From Pseudomonas urmiensis (lineage in GTDB: Bacteria > Pseudomonadota > Gammaproteobacteria > Pseudomonadales > Pseudomonadaceae), in contig NZ_JABWRE020000001.1 in the NCBI RefSeq assembly GCF_014268815.2, positions 1,493,001 through 1,557,000 of the forward strand: a stretch of DNA of 64,000 bases. The letters are read 5' to 3'. Of this stretch, positions 48,791-57,294 are shown piece after piece (the first letter of the stretch is position 1; every line of letters starts with the position of its first letter). A program made the position numbers and the translations under genes. The notes under the pieces were generated by a model. It searched no databases and was not told the DNA's origin. It saw nothing but the letters and a program-made list of their open reading frames with translations.

Positions 48791-49561
48791 ATGAATAGCT
48801 CGAAATACCTCGCCTGTGCGGCTGTGGTCCTGACCCTTCTTTTCGGTGCCGGTGCGCACGCGGAGCAGAAGTCGCTGCGTATCGCCACCGAGGGCACTTA
48901 TCCTCCTTTCAGTTACCTTGAAAACGGTCAGTTGACCGGCTTCGACGTCGATATCGCCAAGGCCCTCTGCGAGCGCATCCAGGCCCGTTGCGAGATCATT
49001 TCCCAAGGCTGGGACGGCATGATCCCGGGGCTGATGTCCGGCAAATACGATGCCGTCGTCGCCTCCATGGCGATCACCGAGGAGCGCAAGCAGAAGATCG
49101 ATTTCACCGACAAGTACTACGCCACTCCGGCCCGTTTCATCGCCGAGAAGAGCGCCGGCATCAGCGATACCTCGGTCGCCGGCATGGCCGGCAAGGTCAT
49201 CGGCGTGCAGGGCTCCACCACCCAGGGCAGCTATCTGGAGGACTTCTACAAGGACTCCGAAATCAAGGTCTACAAGACCGTCGACGATGCTGCGATGGAC
49301 CTGGCCAACGGCCGCCTCGATGCGGTGTTCTCCGACTCGGCGATCCTCTACCCCTGGCTGCAGACCAGCCTCGGTGCGTGCTGTGACTTCGTCGGCCAGG
49401 AAGTGCGCGACGACAAGTACTTCGGGGTCGGCAAGGGTATCGGCGTGCGCAAGGAGGATCAGGCCTTGCGTGGCGAGCTGGATACGGCGATCAAGGCCCT
49501 GCTGGCCGATGGCACCTACCAGCGCATCAACCAGAAGTACTTCCCTTTCGCTATCTATTAA
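48791..49561 (+). CDS. Polar amino-acid ABC transporter binding protein 1
   Basis: A 256-residue HisJ/LAO-type solute-binding protein: Sec signal peptide (SSKYLACAAVVLTLLFGAGA, cleavage after AHA near 22), then IATEGTYPPFSYLENG, LTGFDVDIAKALCERI, GMIPGLMSGKYDAVVASMAI and the ligand-domain DAVFSDSAILYPWL. Such proteins bind Lys/Arg/Orn/His-like or opine ligands. GAGGA precedes ATG 48791. It heads unit 2 and is closely similar to the second binding protein at 59151, so one transporter core seems to be served by two receptors. Confidence 0.88.
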   Translation: MNSSKYLACAAVVLTLLFGAGAHAEQKSLRIATEGTYPPFSYLENGQLTGFDVDIAKALCERIQARCEIISQGWDGMIPGLMSGKYDAVVASMAITEERKQKIDFTDKYYATPARFIAEKSAGISDTSVAGMAGKVIGVQGSTTQGSYLEDFYKDSEIKVYKTVDDAAMDLANGRLDAVFSDSAILYPWLQTSLGACCDFVGQEVRDDKYFGVGKGIGVRKEDQALRGELDTAIKALLADGTYQRINQKYFPFAIY

Positions 49562-49598
49562 GAACGCGCCCCCGACGCGCCTCTCAACCCACTGATAG

Positions 49599-49619
49599 CC
49601 CCGTGCGCCGTGCACGGGG
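49599..49619 (+). terminator. Intercistronic stem-loop after the binding-protein gene
   Basis: An 8-bp stem (CCCCGTGC with GCACGGGG) without a T-run, 38 bases after the stop. Likely stabilises the upstream part of the transcript. Confidence 0.45.
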
Positions 49620-49631
49620 GATGGCCTGATC

Positions 49632-50342
49632 ATGAGCGAATATTTGCAGTTGCTTTCTTTTTCACCCGAAGGCTGGGGCCCGGCCTTGCTGTCCGGCGCC
49701 ATCCTGACCCTGCAATTGGCCCTGGCCACCTTGCCCCTGGGCCTGGCGCTGGGCCTGACGCTGGCGCTGTGCATGGACAGTAAGCGCCGCTTCGCCAGCC
49801 GTGCGGCCACGGTGTTCGTCACCGTATTCCGCGGTCTGCCGGAGCTGCTGACCATCTTCATCATCTATTACGGCGTCCAGTTGCTGGTCAAGGAAGCCTC
49901 CGACGCCATGGGCTTGAAGCCTTTCCAGGTCAACGGCTTCTTCGCCGGCATGCTGGCCCTGGGGCTGGTGTTCGGCGCCTTCTCCAGCGAGGTGTTCCTG
50001 ACCGCCATCCGCGCCATCGCCAAGGGGCAGCGCGAGGCGGCATTCGCCCTGGGGCTGTCGCGGGTCGACATGTTCCGCTTCGTCACCGCACCGCAGCTCT
50101 GGCGCATCGCCTTGCCGGGCCTGGGCAACCTCTGGCTGGTACTGCTCAAGGAGACCTCGCTGCTCTCGGTGATCGCCCTGACCGACCTGATGCGCCAGAC
50201 CTACCTGGCGGTGAGCAACACCAAGGAACCGTTCTTCTTCTATGCCGTGGCCTGCAGCATCTACCTGCTGTTCTCCATCGTCTCCGGCCAGGTGCTGCAC
50301 CTGATGGAGAAGCGCGCCAACCGATTCTACGTGCGGAGCTGA
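49632..50342 (+). CDS. Polar amino-acid ABC transporter permease 1
   Basis: A 236-residue HisQ-type permease with about five membrane segments (LLSGAILTLQLALATLPLGL at the start) and the EAA loop QREAAFALGLSRVDMFRFVT followed by PQLWRIALPGLGN. VFRGLPELLTIFIIYYGVQL is the conserved loop that in this family faces the substrate path. It partners with the next permease, whose start is 2 bases after this stop. Size and motifs are complete. Confidence 0.88.
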   Translation: MSEYLQLLSFSPEGWGPALLSGAILTLQLALATLPLGLALGLTLALCMDSKRRFASRAATVFVTVFRGLPELLTIFIIYYGVQLLVKEASDAMGLKPFQVNGFFAGMLALGLVFGAFSSEVFLTAIRAIAKGQREAAFALGLSRVDMFRFVTAPQLWRIALPGLGNLWLVLLKETSLLSVIALTDLMRQTYLAVSNTKEPFFFYAVACSIYLLFSIVSGQVLHLMEKRANRFYVRS

Positions 50343-50344
50343 GC

Positions 50345-51028
50345 ATGGAACTGGAACTGCTTTCGACCTACGGCCCGCGCATGCTCGCCGGCCTGGGCAT
50401 GACCCTGAAGATCGTCCTGCTCTCGGTGGCCCTCGGCGCGCTGCTGTCGCTGCCGCTGGCGGCGGCGCGGATGAGCCGGATCGGCTGGTTGCGGCGCCTG
50501 GCGTTCTGCTACACCTACCTGTTCCGCGGCACGCCGCTGCTGGCCCAGACCTTCCTGGTCTACTACGGCGCCGGCCAGTTGCGCCCCGAACTGCAGGAGC
50601 TGGGTGTCTGGTGGTTCTTCCGCGATGCCTACTGGTGCACCGTGCTGACCTTCACCCTCAATACCGCAGCCTATCAGGCCGAGATCTGGCGTGGTGCGGT
50701 CCAGGCGGTGCCCCAGGGGCAGTGGGAAGTGGCGCATGCCCTGGGCCTGTCGCGACTGTCCGGAATCAAGGACGTGATCGTGCCACAGGCCTTCGTCGTG
50801 GCCCTGCGTCCGCTGAGCAACGAGCTGATCCTGATGCTCAAGTCCTCGGCCATCGCCAGCGTCATCGCCGTGCCCGAGCTGATGGGCATGACCAGCCTGG
50901 CGTTCTCGCGCTCCTTCGATTTCCAGGTCTACCTGTGGGCGGCGGTGCTGTACCTGAGCCTGGTGGAGAGCATTCGCCGGCTGTGTGGCTGGATCAGCAA
51001 CCGCATCACCCGACACATCACTCATTGA
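50345..51028 (+). CDS. Polar amino-acid ABC transporter permease 2
   Basis: A 227-residue HisM-type permease: YGPRMLAGLGMTLKIVLLSV, FRGTPLLAQTFLVYYGAGQL, and EAA loop GQWEVAHALGLSRLSGIKDV followed by IVPQAFVVALRPLSNEL. It forms the heterodimer with permease 1. GTP-type coupling residues are normal. The ATPase gene begins shortly downstream. Confidence 0.88.
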   Translation: MELELLSTYGPRMLAGLGMTLKIVLLSVALGALLSLPLAAARMSRIGWLRRLAFCYTYLFRGTPLLAQTFLVYYGAGQLRPELQELGVWWFFRDAYWCTVLTFTLNTAAYQAEIWRGAVQAVPQGQWEVAHALGLSRLSGIKDVIVPQAFVVALRPLSNELILMLKSSAIASVIAVPELMGMTSLAFSRSFDFQVYLWAAVLYLSLVESIRRLCGWISNRITRHITH

Positions 51029-51095
51029 GGGCCGCGCGATGATGCGATCACTCCCCATCGACAACAACCTGAACAAGCAAGCGGAGGCGCGAAGC

Positions 51096-51887
51096 ATGGG
51101 CGCAGAACAACAGGTCGGAACGGGCAGCGCGCCCACAGCGCAGACCGCGACCGGACAACCCGTGGTGGTGATGCGTGACCTGAAGAAGTGGTACGCCGAT
51201 TTCGCCGTGCTCAACGGTATCGACCTCGAGGTGCGCAAGGGCGAGCGCATCGTGGTCTGCGGGCCGTCCGGCAGCGGCAAGTCGACCCTGATCCGCTGCA
51301 TCAACGGCCTGGAGGAATACCAGGCCGGCAAGCTGATCGTGAACGGCACCGAGATCGGCACCAACGGCAGCGGCGTGGACACGGTGCGCAAGGAAACCGG
51401 CATGGTGTTTCAGGGCTTCCACCTGTTTCCCCATCTCACCGCCCTGGAGAACTGCATGCTGGCGCCCATGCGCGTGCTGAAAAAGAACAAGGCCCAGGCC
51501 CGTGAGCAGGCCCAGGCCTTGCTGGAACGGGTCGGCATGGCGGCCAAGGCCGGGCATTACCCAAGCCAGTTGTCCGGTGGTCAGCAGCAGCGGGTAGCGA
51601 TTGCGCGGGCGCTGTGCATGAACCCGCAGATCATGCTGCTCGACGAGCCGACCTCGGCGCTCGACCCGGAAATGGTCAAGGAAGTGCTCGACGTGGTCCT
51701 GGGCCTGGCCGAAAGCGGCATCACCCTGTTATGCGTGACCCACGAGATGGGTTTCGCCCGCCAGGCGGCGGACCGGGTGATCTTCATGGACCGTGGGCAG
51801 ATCGTCGAACAGGCGGCGCCGGACGAGTTCTTCAAGGCACCGAAGAGCGAGCGGGCACGGCAGTTCCTGAGCCAGATACTGCACTGA
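51096..51887 (+). CDS. Polar amino-acid ABC transporter ATPase
   Basis: A 263-residue ABC ATPase with Walker [21 protein letters not shown] (about 63), Q-loop MVFQGFHLFPHLTALENC, signature [19 protein letters not shown] (about 158), Walker [20 protein letters not shown] and switch-region [12 protein letters not shown] start it at ATG 51096, which follows GGAGG by 8 bases; ATG 51039 would add 19 residues. It is about as close to aapP (29409) in sequence as expected for the same family, but belongs to a different transporter. Confidence 0.9.
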   Translation: MGAEQQVGTGSAPTAQTATGQPVVVMRDLKKWYADFAVLNGIDLEVRKGERIVVCGPSGSGKSTLIRCINGLEEYQAGKLIVNGTEIGTNGSGVDTVRKETGMVFQGFHLFPHLTALENCMLAPMRVLKKNKAQAREQAQALLERVGMAAKAGHYPSQLSGGQQQRVAIARALCMNPQIMLLDEPTSALDPEMVKEVLDVVLGLAESGITLLCVTHEMGFARQAADRVIFMDRGQIVEQAAPDEFFKAPKSERARQFLSQILH

Positions 51888-51920
51888 TCGGGCGCAACGG
51901 CGTGCGGAGCGGGGCAGGGT

Positions 51921-52667
51921 ATGCGAGGCATCTTTCATCAGGACATGATCGACCAGGGGCGGCCGAAAGCGGCCCAGGTCTATCAACTGCTGCGCTCGGC
52001 CATCGTCGGGTTGCAGTACACCCCGGGCGACGTGCTCGGCGAAAAGGACATCTGCGAGGCGCTGGGTGTTTCGCGGACACCGGTTCGCGAAGCGATCCTG
52101 CGTCTGGTCGGCGAGCAGATGCTGGTGGTGCGGCCCAACGCCGGGACCTATGTCAGCGCGATCCGCCTGCGCGACGTGCTGGAAGGCCAACTGGTGCGCG
52201 AGACCCTGGAAACCCGCTGCATACGGTTGGCCGCGAGGTTCTTCAAGCCGCGCTACGAGGATGAGTTCGAAACCCTGTTCCTGCGCAAGCAGAAAGCCTA
52301 CGAGCGCATGGAGTGCAACGAGTTCTACGCCCTGGACGAGGCCTTCCACCGGCTGATCTGCGAGTGTGCGGGGTATGCGCACCTGTGGCAGGTGATGCAG
52401 GGCGCCATGGGCCCGCTGGACCGGGTGCGACGCCTGGCGTTTCCGGTGCAGGAACATTTCGACGAGGTGATCGACGAGCACCGGCAGATGTACCGGGCGA
52501 TCCGGGCGCATGACGAGGAGGGCGCCGAACGCCTGATGACCTTGCACGTGAACAGCATCTTCGAGTCGCTCGAACACCTGGTGAAGGATCAGCGCGGGCT
52601 GTTTATCGAAGGCCTGGCCCAGGAGGGCGAGCAGTCTTTGCGGGAACTGGGTCATCGTGTCCGTTGA
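51921..52667 (+). CDS. GntR/FCD regulator 3
   Basis: A 248-residue GntR: winged HTH (AAQVYQLLRSAIVGLQYTPG, DICEALGVSRTPVREAILRL, RPNAGTYVSAIRLRDVLEGQ) and FCD domain (ETLETRCIRLAARFF, YALDEAFHRLICECAGYAHL, HRQMYRAIRAHDEEGAERLM, LHVNSIFESL). The FCD metal-binding Asp/His positions are visible. Last gene of unit 2 and a clear paralogue of GntR 4 at 59976. One or both are the probable binders of the six ACTAATATATTAGT-type sites. Confidence 0.85.
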   Translation: MRGIFHQDMIDQGRPKAAQVYQLLRSAIVGLQYTPGDVLGEKDICEALGVSRTPVREAILRLVGEQMLVVRPNAGTYVSAIRLRDVLEGQLVRETLETRCIRLAARFFKPRYEDEFETLFLRKQKAYERMECNEFYALDEAFHRLICECAGYAHLWQVMQGAMGPLDRVRRLAFPVQEHFDEVIDEHRQMYRAIRAHDEEGAERLMTLHVNSIFESLEHLVKDQRGLFIEGLAQEGEQSLRELGHRVR

Positions 52668-52689
52668 GGTGCTTGTTTTTTTTCTGGCA

Positions 52690-52703
52690 ACTAATATATT
52701 AGT
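52690..52703. promoter_or_regulatory. Operator-like palindrome, site 3 of 6
   Basis: Perfect ACTAATATATTAGT, 26 bases upstream of the kinase start and just after the GntR 3 stop, so unit 3 has its own regulated promoter. Confidence 0.8.
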
Positions 52704-52728
52704 ATTTCGAAAGCGAGGATTTCCTCTT

Positions 52729-53808
52729 ATGAGCAATGAACACAAGCCAGGCGACAGCCATGCCAGCCTGACCACCGAAGCGGGGGAGATCAGCTGCGAG
52801 CAGGCCAGGCAGATCGCCGCCACCTGGTTCGGGGTCGAGGCCGGGGCGGTCAAGCGCCTGATCAGCGAGCGCGACCACAACTTCCACCTGCAGGCTGCCG
52901 AGGGCGCCTTCGTGCTGAAGATCGCCCACCCGGCGGAAGACCGCCTGCTGGCCAATTTCCAGAGCGAGGCCTTGCTGCATGTCGAGCAGCGCGATCCCGG
53001 CCTGCACGTGCAGCGGGTCATCCGGGCGCTGGGCGGCCAGAGCGAACTGGCCCTGGAGTTCGAGGGGCAGACCCGCATCGTGCGCATGGTCAGCTACCTG
53101 GAAGGCACCTTGCTGCGCCACGCCCCGGTCTCGCCCGAGCAGCAGTTCAACCTCGGTGTCGAGCTGGCCCGCCTGGGCGCGGCCCTGCGCGATTTCGAGC
53201 ATCCTTCGGCCGATCACATGCTGCTGTGGGACATCCAGCACGTCGAGCGCCTGCGTCCGATGTTCGATGTTTTCGAGCCGCTGCACCGGGCCTGGGTCGA
53301 GGAGGCCCTGGCGCGTTATGTGGAGCATGCCAAGCCGATCCTTTCCGGCTTGCGCCGGCAGGTGGTGCACAACGACCTGAACTCCGACAACGCCCTGGTC
53401 GATCCGCAGGATCCCTCCCGCGTGGCAGCGATCCTCGATTTCGGCGACATGGTGCGTACCGCGCTGGTCAACGACGTGGTGGTGGCGGTTGCCTATGCGC
53501 TGGGTGATGGCGAGCAACTGCTGGACGCGCCACGGGCGTTCGTCGACGGCTACCAGTCGGTCACGCCGCTGACCGATGACGAGCTGGAGATCTTCCACGA
53601 CCTGCTCATGGTGCGCATGGCCCTGCGCCTGACCCTGACCGAGTGGCGTGCCAGCCGCTTCCCGGAAAACCGCGACTACATCCTGCGCAACACCCCGCGC
53701 ACTTGGACCCAGTTCGAGCAGCTGCGCGGCCTGTCCCGCGAGCAGGTCGAAAGCGCCCTGTTCGGCGAGCGCGGGCTCAGCGCCCGGGCCATTGAATGGC
53801 GCGCCTGA
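52729..53808 (+). CDS. Hydroxylysine kinase-like phosphotransferase (APH fold)
   Basis: A 359-residue aminoglycoside-phosphotransferase-fold kinase. SERDHNFHL and FVLKIAHP form the nucleotide-binding part; the catalytic loop is VVHNDLNSDNALV (His and Asp about 214-216) and the metal motif ILDFGDMVRT (about 236). These forms (HNDLNxxN, DFGD) are typical of AGPHD1/hydroxylysine kinase and its bacterial homologues. The next gene encodes the class III phospholyase-type enzyme with which such kinases are often adjacent or fused, which strongly suggests phosphorylation of a hydroxyl on an amino acid or amino alcohol. First gene of unit 3. ATG 52729; upstream frame crosses the operator. Confidence 0.82.
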   Translation: MSNEHKPGDSHASLTTEAGEISCEQARQIAATWFGVEAGAVKRLISERDHNFHLQAAEGAFVLKIAHPAEDRLLANFQSEALLHVEQRDPGLHVQRVIRALGGQSELALEFEGQTRIVRMVSYLEGTLLRHAPVSPEQQFNLGVELARLGAALRDFEHPSADHMLLWDIQHVERLRPMFDVFEPLHRAWVEEALARYVEHAKPILSGLRRQVVHNDLNSDNALVDPQDPSRVAAILDFGDMVRTALVNDVVVAVAYALGDGEQLLDAPRAFVDGYQSVTPLTDDELEIFHDLLMVRMALRLTLTEWRASRFPENRDYILRNTPRTWTQFEQLRGLSREQVESALFGERGLSARAIEWRA

Positions 53809-53889
53809 AGCCACCCGCCGACACCGTTTCGTGACACCCGGATACCAGGCCGCCAAGGCCCTACAACAATCGATTTTCTGGAGGTTGAG

Positions 53890-55239
53890 ATGTCTGAGAA
53901 CTATTCCGCCACTGCCGGCATGCAAAACGGCTTCGACCTGGCCCTGCTGCCGACCCTGAGCGCCCACGAGCAAGCCCTGGTCGAGCGCCGCCAGCGTCTG
54001 CTGGGCCCTTGCTACAAGCTGATGTACCAGCACCCGGTGGAGTTCGTGCGTGCCGAGGGTGCCTATATGTACGGCCCGAACGGCGAGCAGTACCTGGACT
54101 GCTACAACAACGTTCCGTCGGTAGGGCATTGCCACCCGCGTGTAGTCGAGGCCGTATCACGCCAGTTGGCGACCCTCAACACCCATACCCGCTACATGGA
54201 CGAGAAGATCCTCAACTACTCCGAGCAACTGGTGGACACCTTCGGAGGTGGCATCGGCAGCGTGATGTACACCTGCACCGGCTCCGAGGCGGTCGACCTG
54301 GCCCTGCGCATCGCCAAGTTCCATACCGGTGGCACCGGCATCATCGTCACCGACTTCGCCTACCACGGCATCACCACCACGGTCGCCGCCATTTCCACCA
54401 CCATGGGCAAGTACGTGCCGGTGGACCAGCACGTGCGTACCGTGCGCGCACCGGATGCCTACCATGCCGGCGAGGGCGTGGATGTGGGTGAGCGCCTGGC
54501 GGCGGATATCGAGGCGGCGATCGCCGACATGCAGCGCCACGGGATCCGCTTCGCCGGCTTCATCGCTGACAGCATCTTCTCCACCGACGGCCTGCTGCCA
54601 GGCACTGCCGGCATGCTGAAGAAAGCCATCGAGGTGGTGCACAAGCACGGCGGCCTGTACATCGCCGACGAGGTCCAGCCGGGCTTTGCCCGCACTGGCC
54701 TGAACTTCTGGGGCTACCAGCGCCATGGCATCCAGCCGGACATGGTGGTCATGGGCAAGCCCATGGGTAACGGCCTGCCGATCGCCGGTGTGGCGGTCAA
54801 GCCCGAACTGCTCGCCGACTTCGGGCCCAAGGTGCGGTACTTCAATACCTTCGGCGGCAACGCCGTGTGCATCTCGGCGGCCCAGGCGGTGCTCGACGTG
54901 ATCCGCGACGAGGGCTTGCAGCAGAACTGCCATGACCTGGGCAACTACCTGCTCGACGGCTTCAAGACCATCGCCCGGGAATACCCGCAGATCGGCGATG
55001 TGCGCGGCGCCGGTCTCTATCACGCCGTGGAGTTCGTCACTGATCCCGAGAGCAAGGCCCCCGACGCGGCCATGACCAGCAAGGTGGTCAGCGGCCTGCG
55101 CGAGCGCAAGGTACTGATCAGTACCACCGGCGTGGGTGAAAACTCGCTGAAGATCCGGCCGCTGCTGTGCTTCAAGCAGGCCCAGGCCGACCAGTTGCTC
55201 GAAACCTTCGCCGAGACCATGGCGGCGATCCAGGGCTGA
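53890..55239 (+). CDS. Class III PLP enzyme, phospholyase (AGXT2L)-like
   Basis: A 449-residue fold-type I class III enzyme: QYLDCYNNVPSVGHCHPRVV (about 77), TCTGSEAVDLALRIAKFHTG, FIADSIFSTDGLLPG, YIADEVQPGFARTGLNFWGY (PLP Asp about 260) and the PLP Lys in VVMGKPMGNGLPIAG (about 290). DCYNNVPxVGHCHP is the mark of the group containing ethanolamine-phosphate and 5-phosphohydroxylysine phospholyases, which remove phosphate and ammonia to give an aldehyde. Next to the kinase this predicts: hydroxy-amine, phosphorylated, then eliminated to a semialdehyde such as 2-aminoadipate semialdehyde. A true transaminase role is the alternative. TGGAGG precedes the ATG. Confidence 0.82.
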   Translation: MSENYSATAGMQNGFDLALLPTLSAHEQALVERRQRLLGPCYKLMYQHPVEFVRAEGAYMYGPNGEQYLDCYNNVPSVGHCHPRVVEAVSRQLATLNTHTRYMDEKILNYSEQLVDTFGGGIGSVMYTCTGSEAVDLALRIAKFHTGGTGIIVTDFAYHGITTTVAAISTTMGKYVPVDQHVRTVRAPDAYHAGEGVDVGERLAADIEAAIADMQRHGIRFAGFIADSIFSTDGLLPGTAGMLKKAIEVVHKHGGLYIADEVQPGFARTGLNFWGYQRHGIQPDMVVMGKPMGNGLPIAGVAVKPELLADFGPKVRYFNTFGGNAVCISAAQAVLDVIRDEGLQQNCHDLGNYLLDGFKTIAREYPQIGDVRGAGLYHAVEFVTDPESKAPDAAMTSKVVSGLRERKVLISTTGVGENSLKIRPLLCFKQAQADQLLETFAETMAAIQG

Positions 55240-55260
55240 GTGCACGGGGTCGCGTTGCAG

Positions 55261-55330
55261 CCCTTCGCCAAGCCGGTTCCCCGGACGGTTCCACGCAAAC
55301 CGTCGACTGTGGGCGCTGGCTCGCGAAGGG
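55261..55330. repeat. REP-like intergenic palindrome
   Basis: CCCTTCGC at 55261-55268 pairs with GCGAAGGG at 55323-55330, with GACGGTT/AACCGTC inside. It occupies the 137-base gap in unit 3 between the phospholyase-like and LigC-like genes and may reduce read-through. Confidence 0.55.
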
Positions 55331-55376
55331 CCGCAACGCGCTCCCAACCCGCCACCTCGCACTCAAGGAGCACACA

Positions 55377-56327
55377 TTGAATATCTGCATGATCGGCCAC
55401 GGCATGATGGGCACCTGGCATTCGCAGAGCCTGCGCGATGCCGACTGCGTGCTGCACAGCCTGGTCGGCCGCGAGCCGGCTGCCACCGAAGCCTTTGCCC
55501 GTGAATACGGCTACCGCCACTGGTACGTGGACTACCGCGAAGCGCTGCGCTCGCCGGAAATCGACATCGTCATTGTCGCCGGCCCCAGCCAGAGCCACGC
55601 GGAAATGGCCCTGGCCGCCCTGGAGCAGGGCAAGCACGTGCTGGTGGAAATCCCCCTGGCGCTGAACCTGGAAGACTGTGAACGCATCGTCGACACTGCC
55701 GCGCGGCGGGGGCTGACGGTGGGCGTGGTGCACCCGATGCGCTTTCGCCGCGAACACCGGCAGTTGCTGGAGCGCCTGCAATCCGGTGCGGAAACCCTGC
55801 TCCAGGTGCATTCGCGGCTGTTCCTCCACCGCCGGGAAAACATCGGCTCCACCGGCCTCAAGCGCTGCTGGACCGACAACCTGCTTTGGCATCACGGTGC
55901 GCACCTGGTGGATGTCGCGCTGTGGCTGGCCGGCAAGGGCGATCCGGCTGCCGCGCAGGTGGCGGCGCTGAACGCTTCGCTGCCGGCCGCCGACCCGGTC
56001 ACCGGCATTCCCATGGAGCTGGCGCTGCTGATGCACACCGAACAACGCCAGGCCCTGGTCTGCACGGGCTCGTACAACTCGCCGGAACGGATCTTCGACA
56101 TCTTCGTCGTCACCGATCGCGATTCCTATCGCCTGGACATCCTCGCCGGCACCCTCAGGCAGGGGACGCAACTGCTGGAGGTGGACAGCGAACAGGACAA
56201 CAACGCCCAGGTCGCCCGGGACTTCGTCGCGGCGTTGCGCGAAGGGCGCGAGCCGCAGGTGCCGGCCCGTTCCGTACTGCCGGCGATGCGCCTGCTGCAG
56301 CAGGTAGAACAGGCGCAACTTCCCTAG
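55377..56327 (+). CDS. Gfo/Idh/MocA-family dehydrogenase, LigC-like
   Basis: A 316-residue NAD(P)-dependent dehydrogenase: Rossmann motif IGHGMMGTWHSQSL, then LVGREPAATEAFAREYGYRH, HVLVEIPLALNLEDC (where most of the family has EKP) and CWTDNLLWHHGAHLVDVALW. VEIPLA, TDxLLWHHxAHxVD and the final AALREGREPQVP-xxVLP agree with 4-carboxy-2-hydroxymuconate-6-semialdehyde dehydrogenase (LigC), which oxidises a cyclic hemiacetal to a lactone. I use TTG 55377, 7 bases after AAGGAG. The following gene resembles LigI, the lactonase acting after LigC, yet no ring-cleavage genes are here, so the pair may act on a sugar hemiacetal. Confidence 0.75.
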   Translation: MNICMIGHGMMGTWHSQSLRDADCVLHSLVGREPAATEAFAREYGYRHWYVDYREALRSPEIDIVIVAGPSQSHAEMALAALEQGKHVLVEIPLALNLEDCERIVDTAARRGLTVGVVHPMRFRREHRQLLERLQSGAETLLQVHSRLFLHRRENIGSTGLKRCWTDNLLWHHGAHLVDVALWLAGKGDPAAAQVAALNASLPAADPVTGIPMELALLMHTEQRQALVCTGSYNSPERIFDIFVVTDRDSYRLDILAGTLRQGTQLLEVDSEQDNNAQVARDFVAALREGREPQVPARSVLPAMRLLQQVEQAQLP

Positions 56328-56347
56328 CCATCAACAGGACAACCCTA

Positions 56348-57277
56348 ATGGCCGAGCACTCTTCAGACGATACCCGCGTCAGCATTCTCCGGGTCGTGCA
56401 CCAGCGTCCCGCGATCACCATTCCGCCCGGCGCCTGCGACTGCCATGTCCATGTGTTCGGCCCCACCGAGCGTTTTCCCTATTCGTCGTCGCGGCCCTAT
56501 ACCCCGGCGCCAGCGCTGGTCGAGGACCTGATGGCGCACCAGCGCATCCTCGGCCTGGAACGGGTGGTGGTGGTGCAGCCGAGCGTGTATGGCAGCGACA
56601 ACCGCTGCACCCTGGACGCCATCGCTCGTCTCGGCGAGGGCGCCCGGGGCGTGGCGGTGATCGACCCGCAGACCTCCCTCGGCGACCTGGAAACCCTGGC
56701 CCGTTCCGGTATCCGCGGTCTCCGCCTGAACCTGGCGGCGGCGGCGGCGGATGCCCCTGCCGCGTTGCGGGTGCTCAAGCATGCCAACGAGGTGGCGGCG
56801 CAGTTCGGCTGGCACATCCAGGTGTTCGCGCCCATCGAGGTGATCCAGGCCCTGCGTCGTGAACTGCGGCAACTGGACGTGCCCCTGGTGCTCGACCACT
56901 TCGCCGGGGTGCATGCCAGTGCCGGGGTCAAGAGCGAGGGCTTCAAGGTGCTGGTCGGCCTGCTCGATAGCGGCCACTGCCATGTGAAGGTCTCGGCGCC
57001 TTACCTGGTTTCGGAGCAGCCGTCCCTGGACGAAGTCGCGCCGTTGCTGCGTGGCCTGGTGGCCGTGGCACCGCAGCGTCTGCTGTGGGGTTCGAACTGG
57101 CCGCATCCGCTGGGTGGCGTCGGTGATATCACCCGCGGGCCGGTCTCGATGTTCCGTGAGATCGACGACGGCGCAGCCCTGCAGCGCCTGGCCCGCTGGC
57201 TGGAGGACGACACCCTGTTCGCCCGGATCCTGGTGGACAACCCGGCCGCGCTCTATGGATTCAACAACCCGACGTGA
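56348..57277 (+). CDS. Amidohydrolase-superfamily lactonase, LigI/COG3618-like
   Basis: A 309-residue TIM-barrel amidohydrolase (amidohydrolase_2): GACDCHVHVFGPTERFPYSS (metal His pair near 33-35), VVVVQPSVYGSDNRCTLDAI, GIRGLRLNL, LVLDHFAGVHASAG (His about 190) and LLWGSNWPHPLGG (catalytic Asp replaced in the motif by Asn-Trp as in this subgroup, about 246). Relatives hydrolyse 2-pyrone-4,6-dicarboxylate (LigI), fuconolactone or galactarolactones. It follows the LigC-like gene by 20 bases and precedes a sugar-acid dehydratase, so opening of an aldonolactone is the best guess. Confidence 0.75.
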   Translation: MAEHSSDDTRVSILRVVHQRPAITIPPGACDCHVHVFGPTERFPYSSSRPYTPAPALVEDLMAHQRILGLERVVVVQPSVYGSDNRCTLDAIARLGEGARGVAVIDPQTSLGDLETLARSGIRGLRLNLAAAAADAPAALRVLKHANEVAAQFGWHIQVFAPIEVIQALRRELRQLDVPLVLDHFAGVHASAGVKSEGFKVLVGLLDSGHCHVKVSAPYLVSEQPSLDEVAPLLRGLVAVAPQRLLWGSNWPHPLGGVGDITRGPVSMFREIDDGAALQRLARWLEDDTLFARILVDNPAALYGFNNPT

Positions 57278-57294
57278 TGCCCAACGCCTGACGG

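Noticed and set aside
55377..57277. Protocatechuate 4,5-cleavage (lig) pathway
   Set aside because: Only LigC-like and LigI-like genes occur; ring-cleavage dioxygenase, LigJ and LigK are absent and the neighbours are sugar-acid and amino-acid genes.
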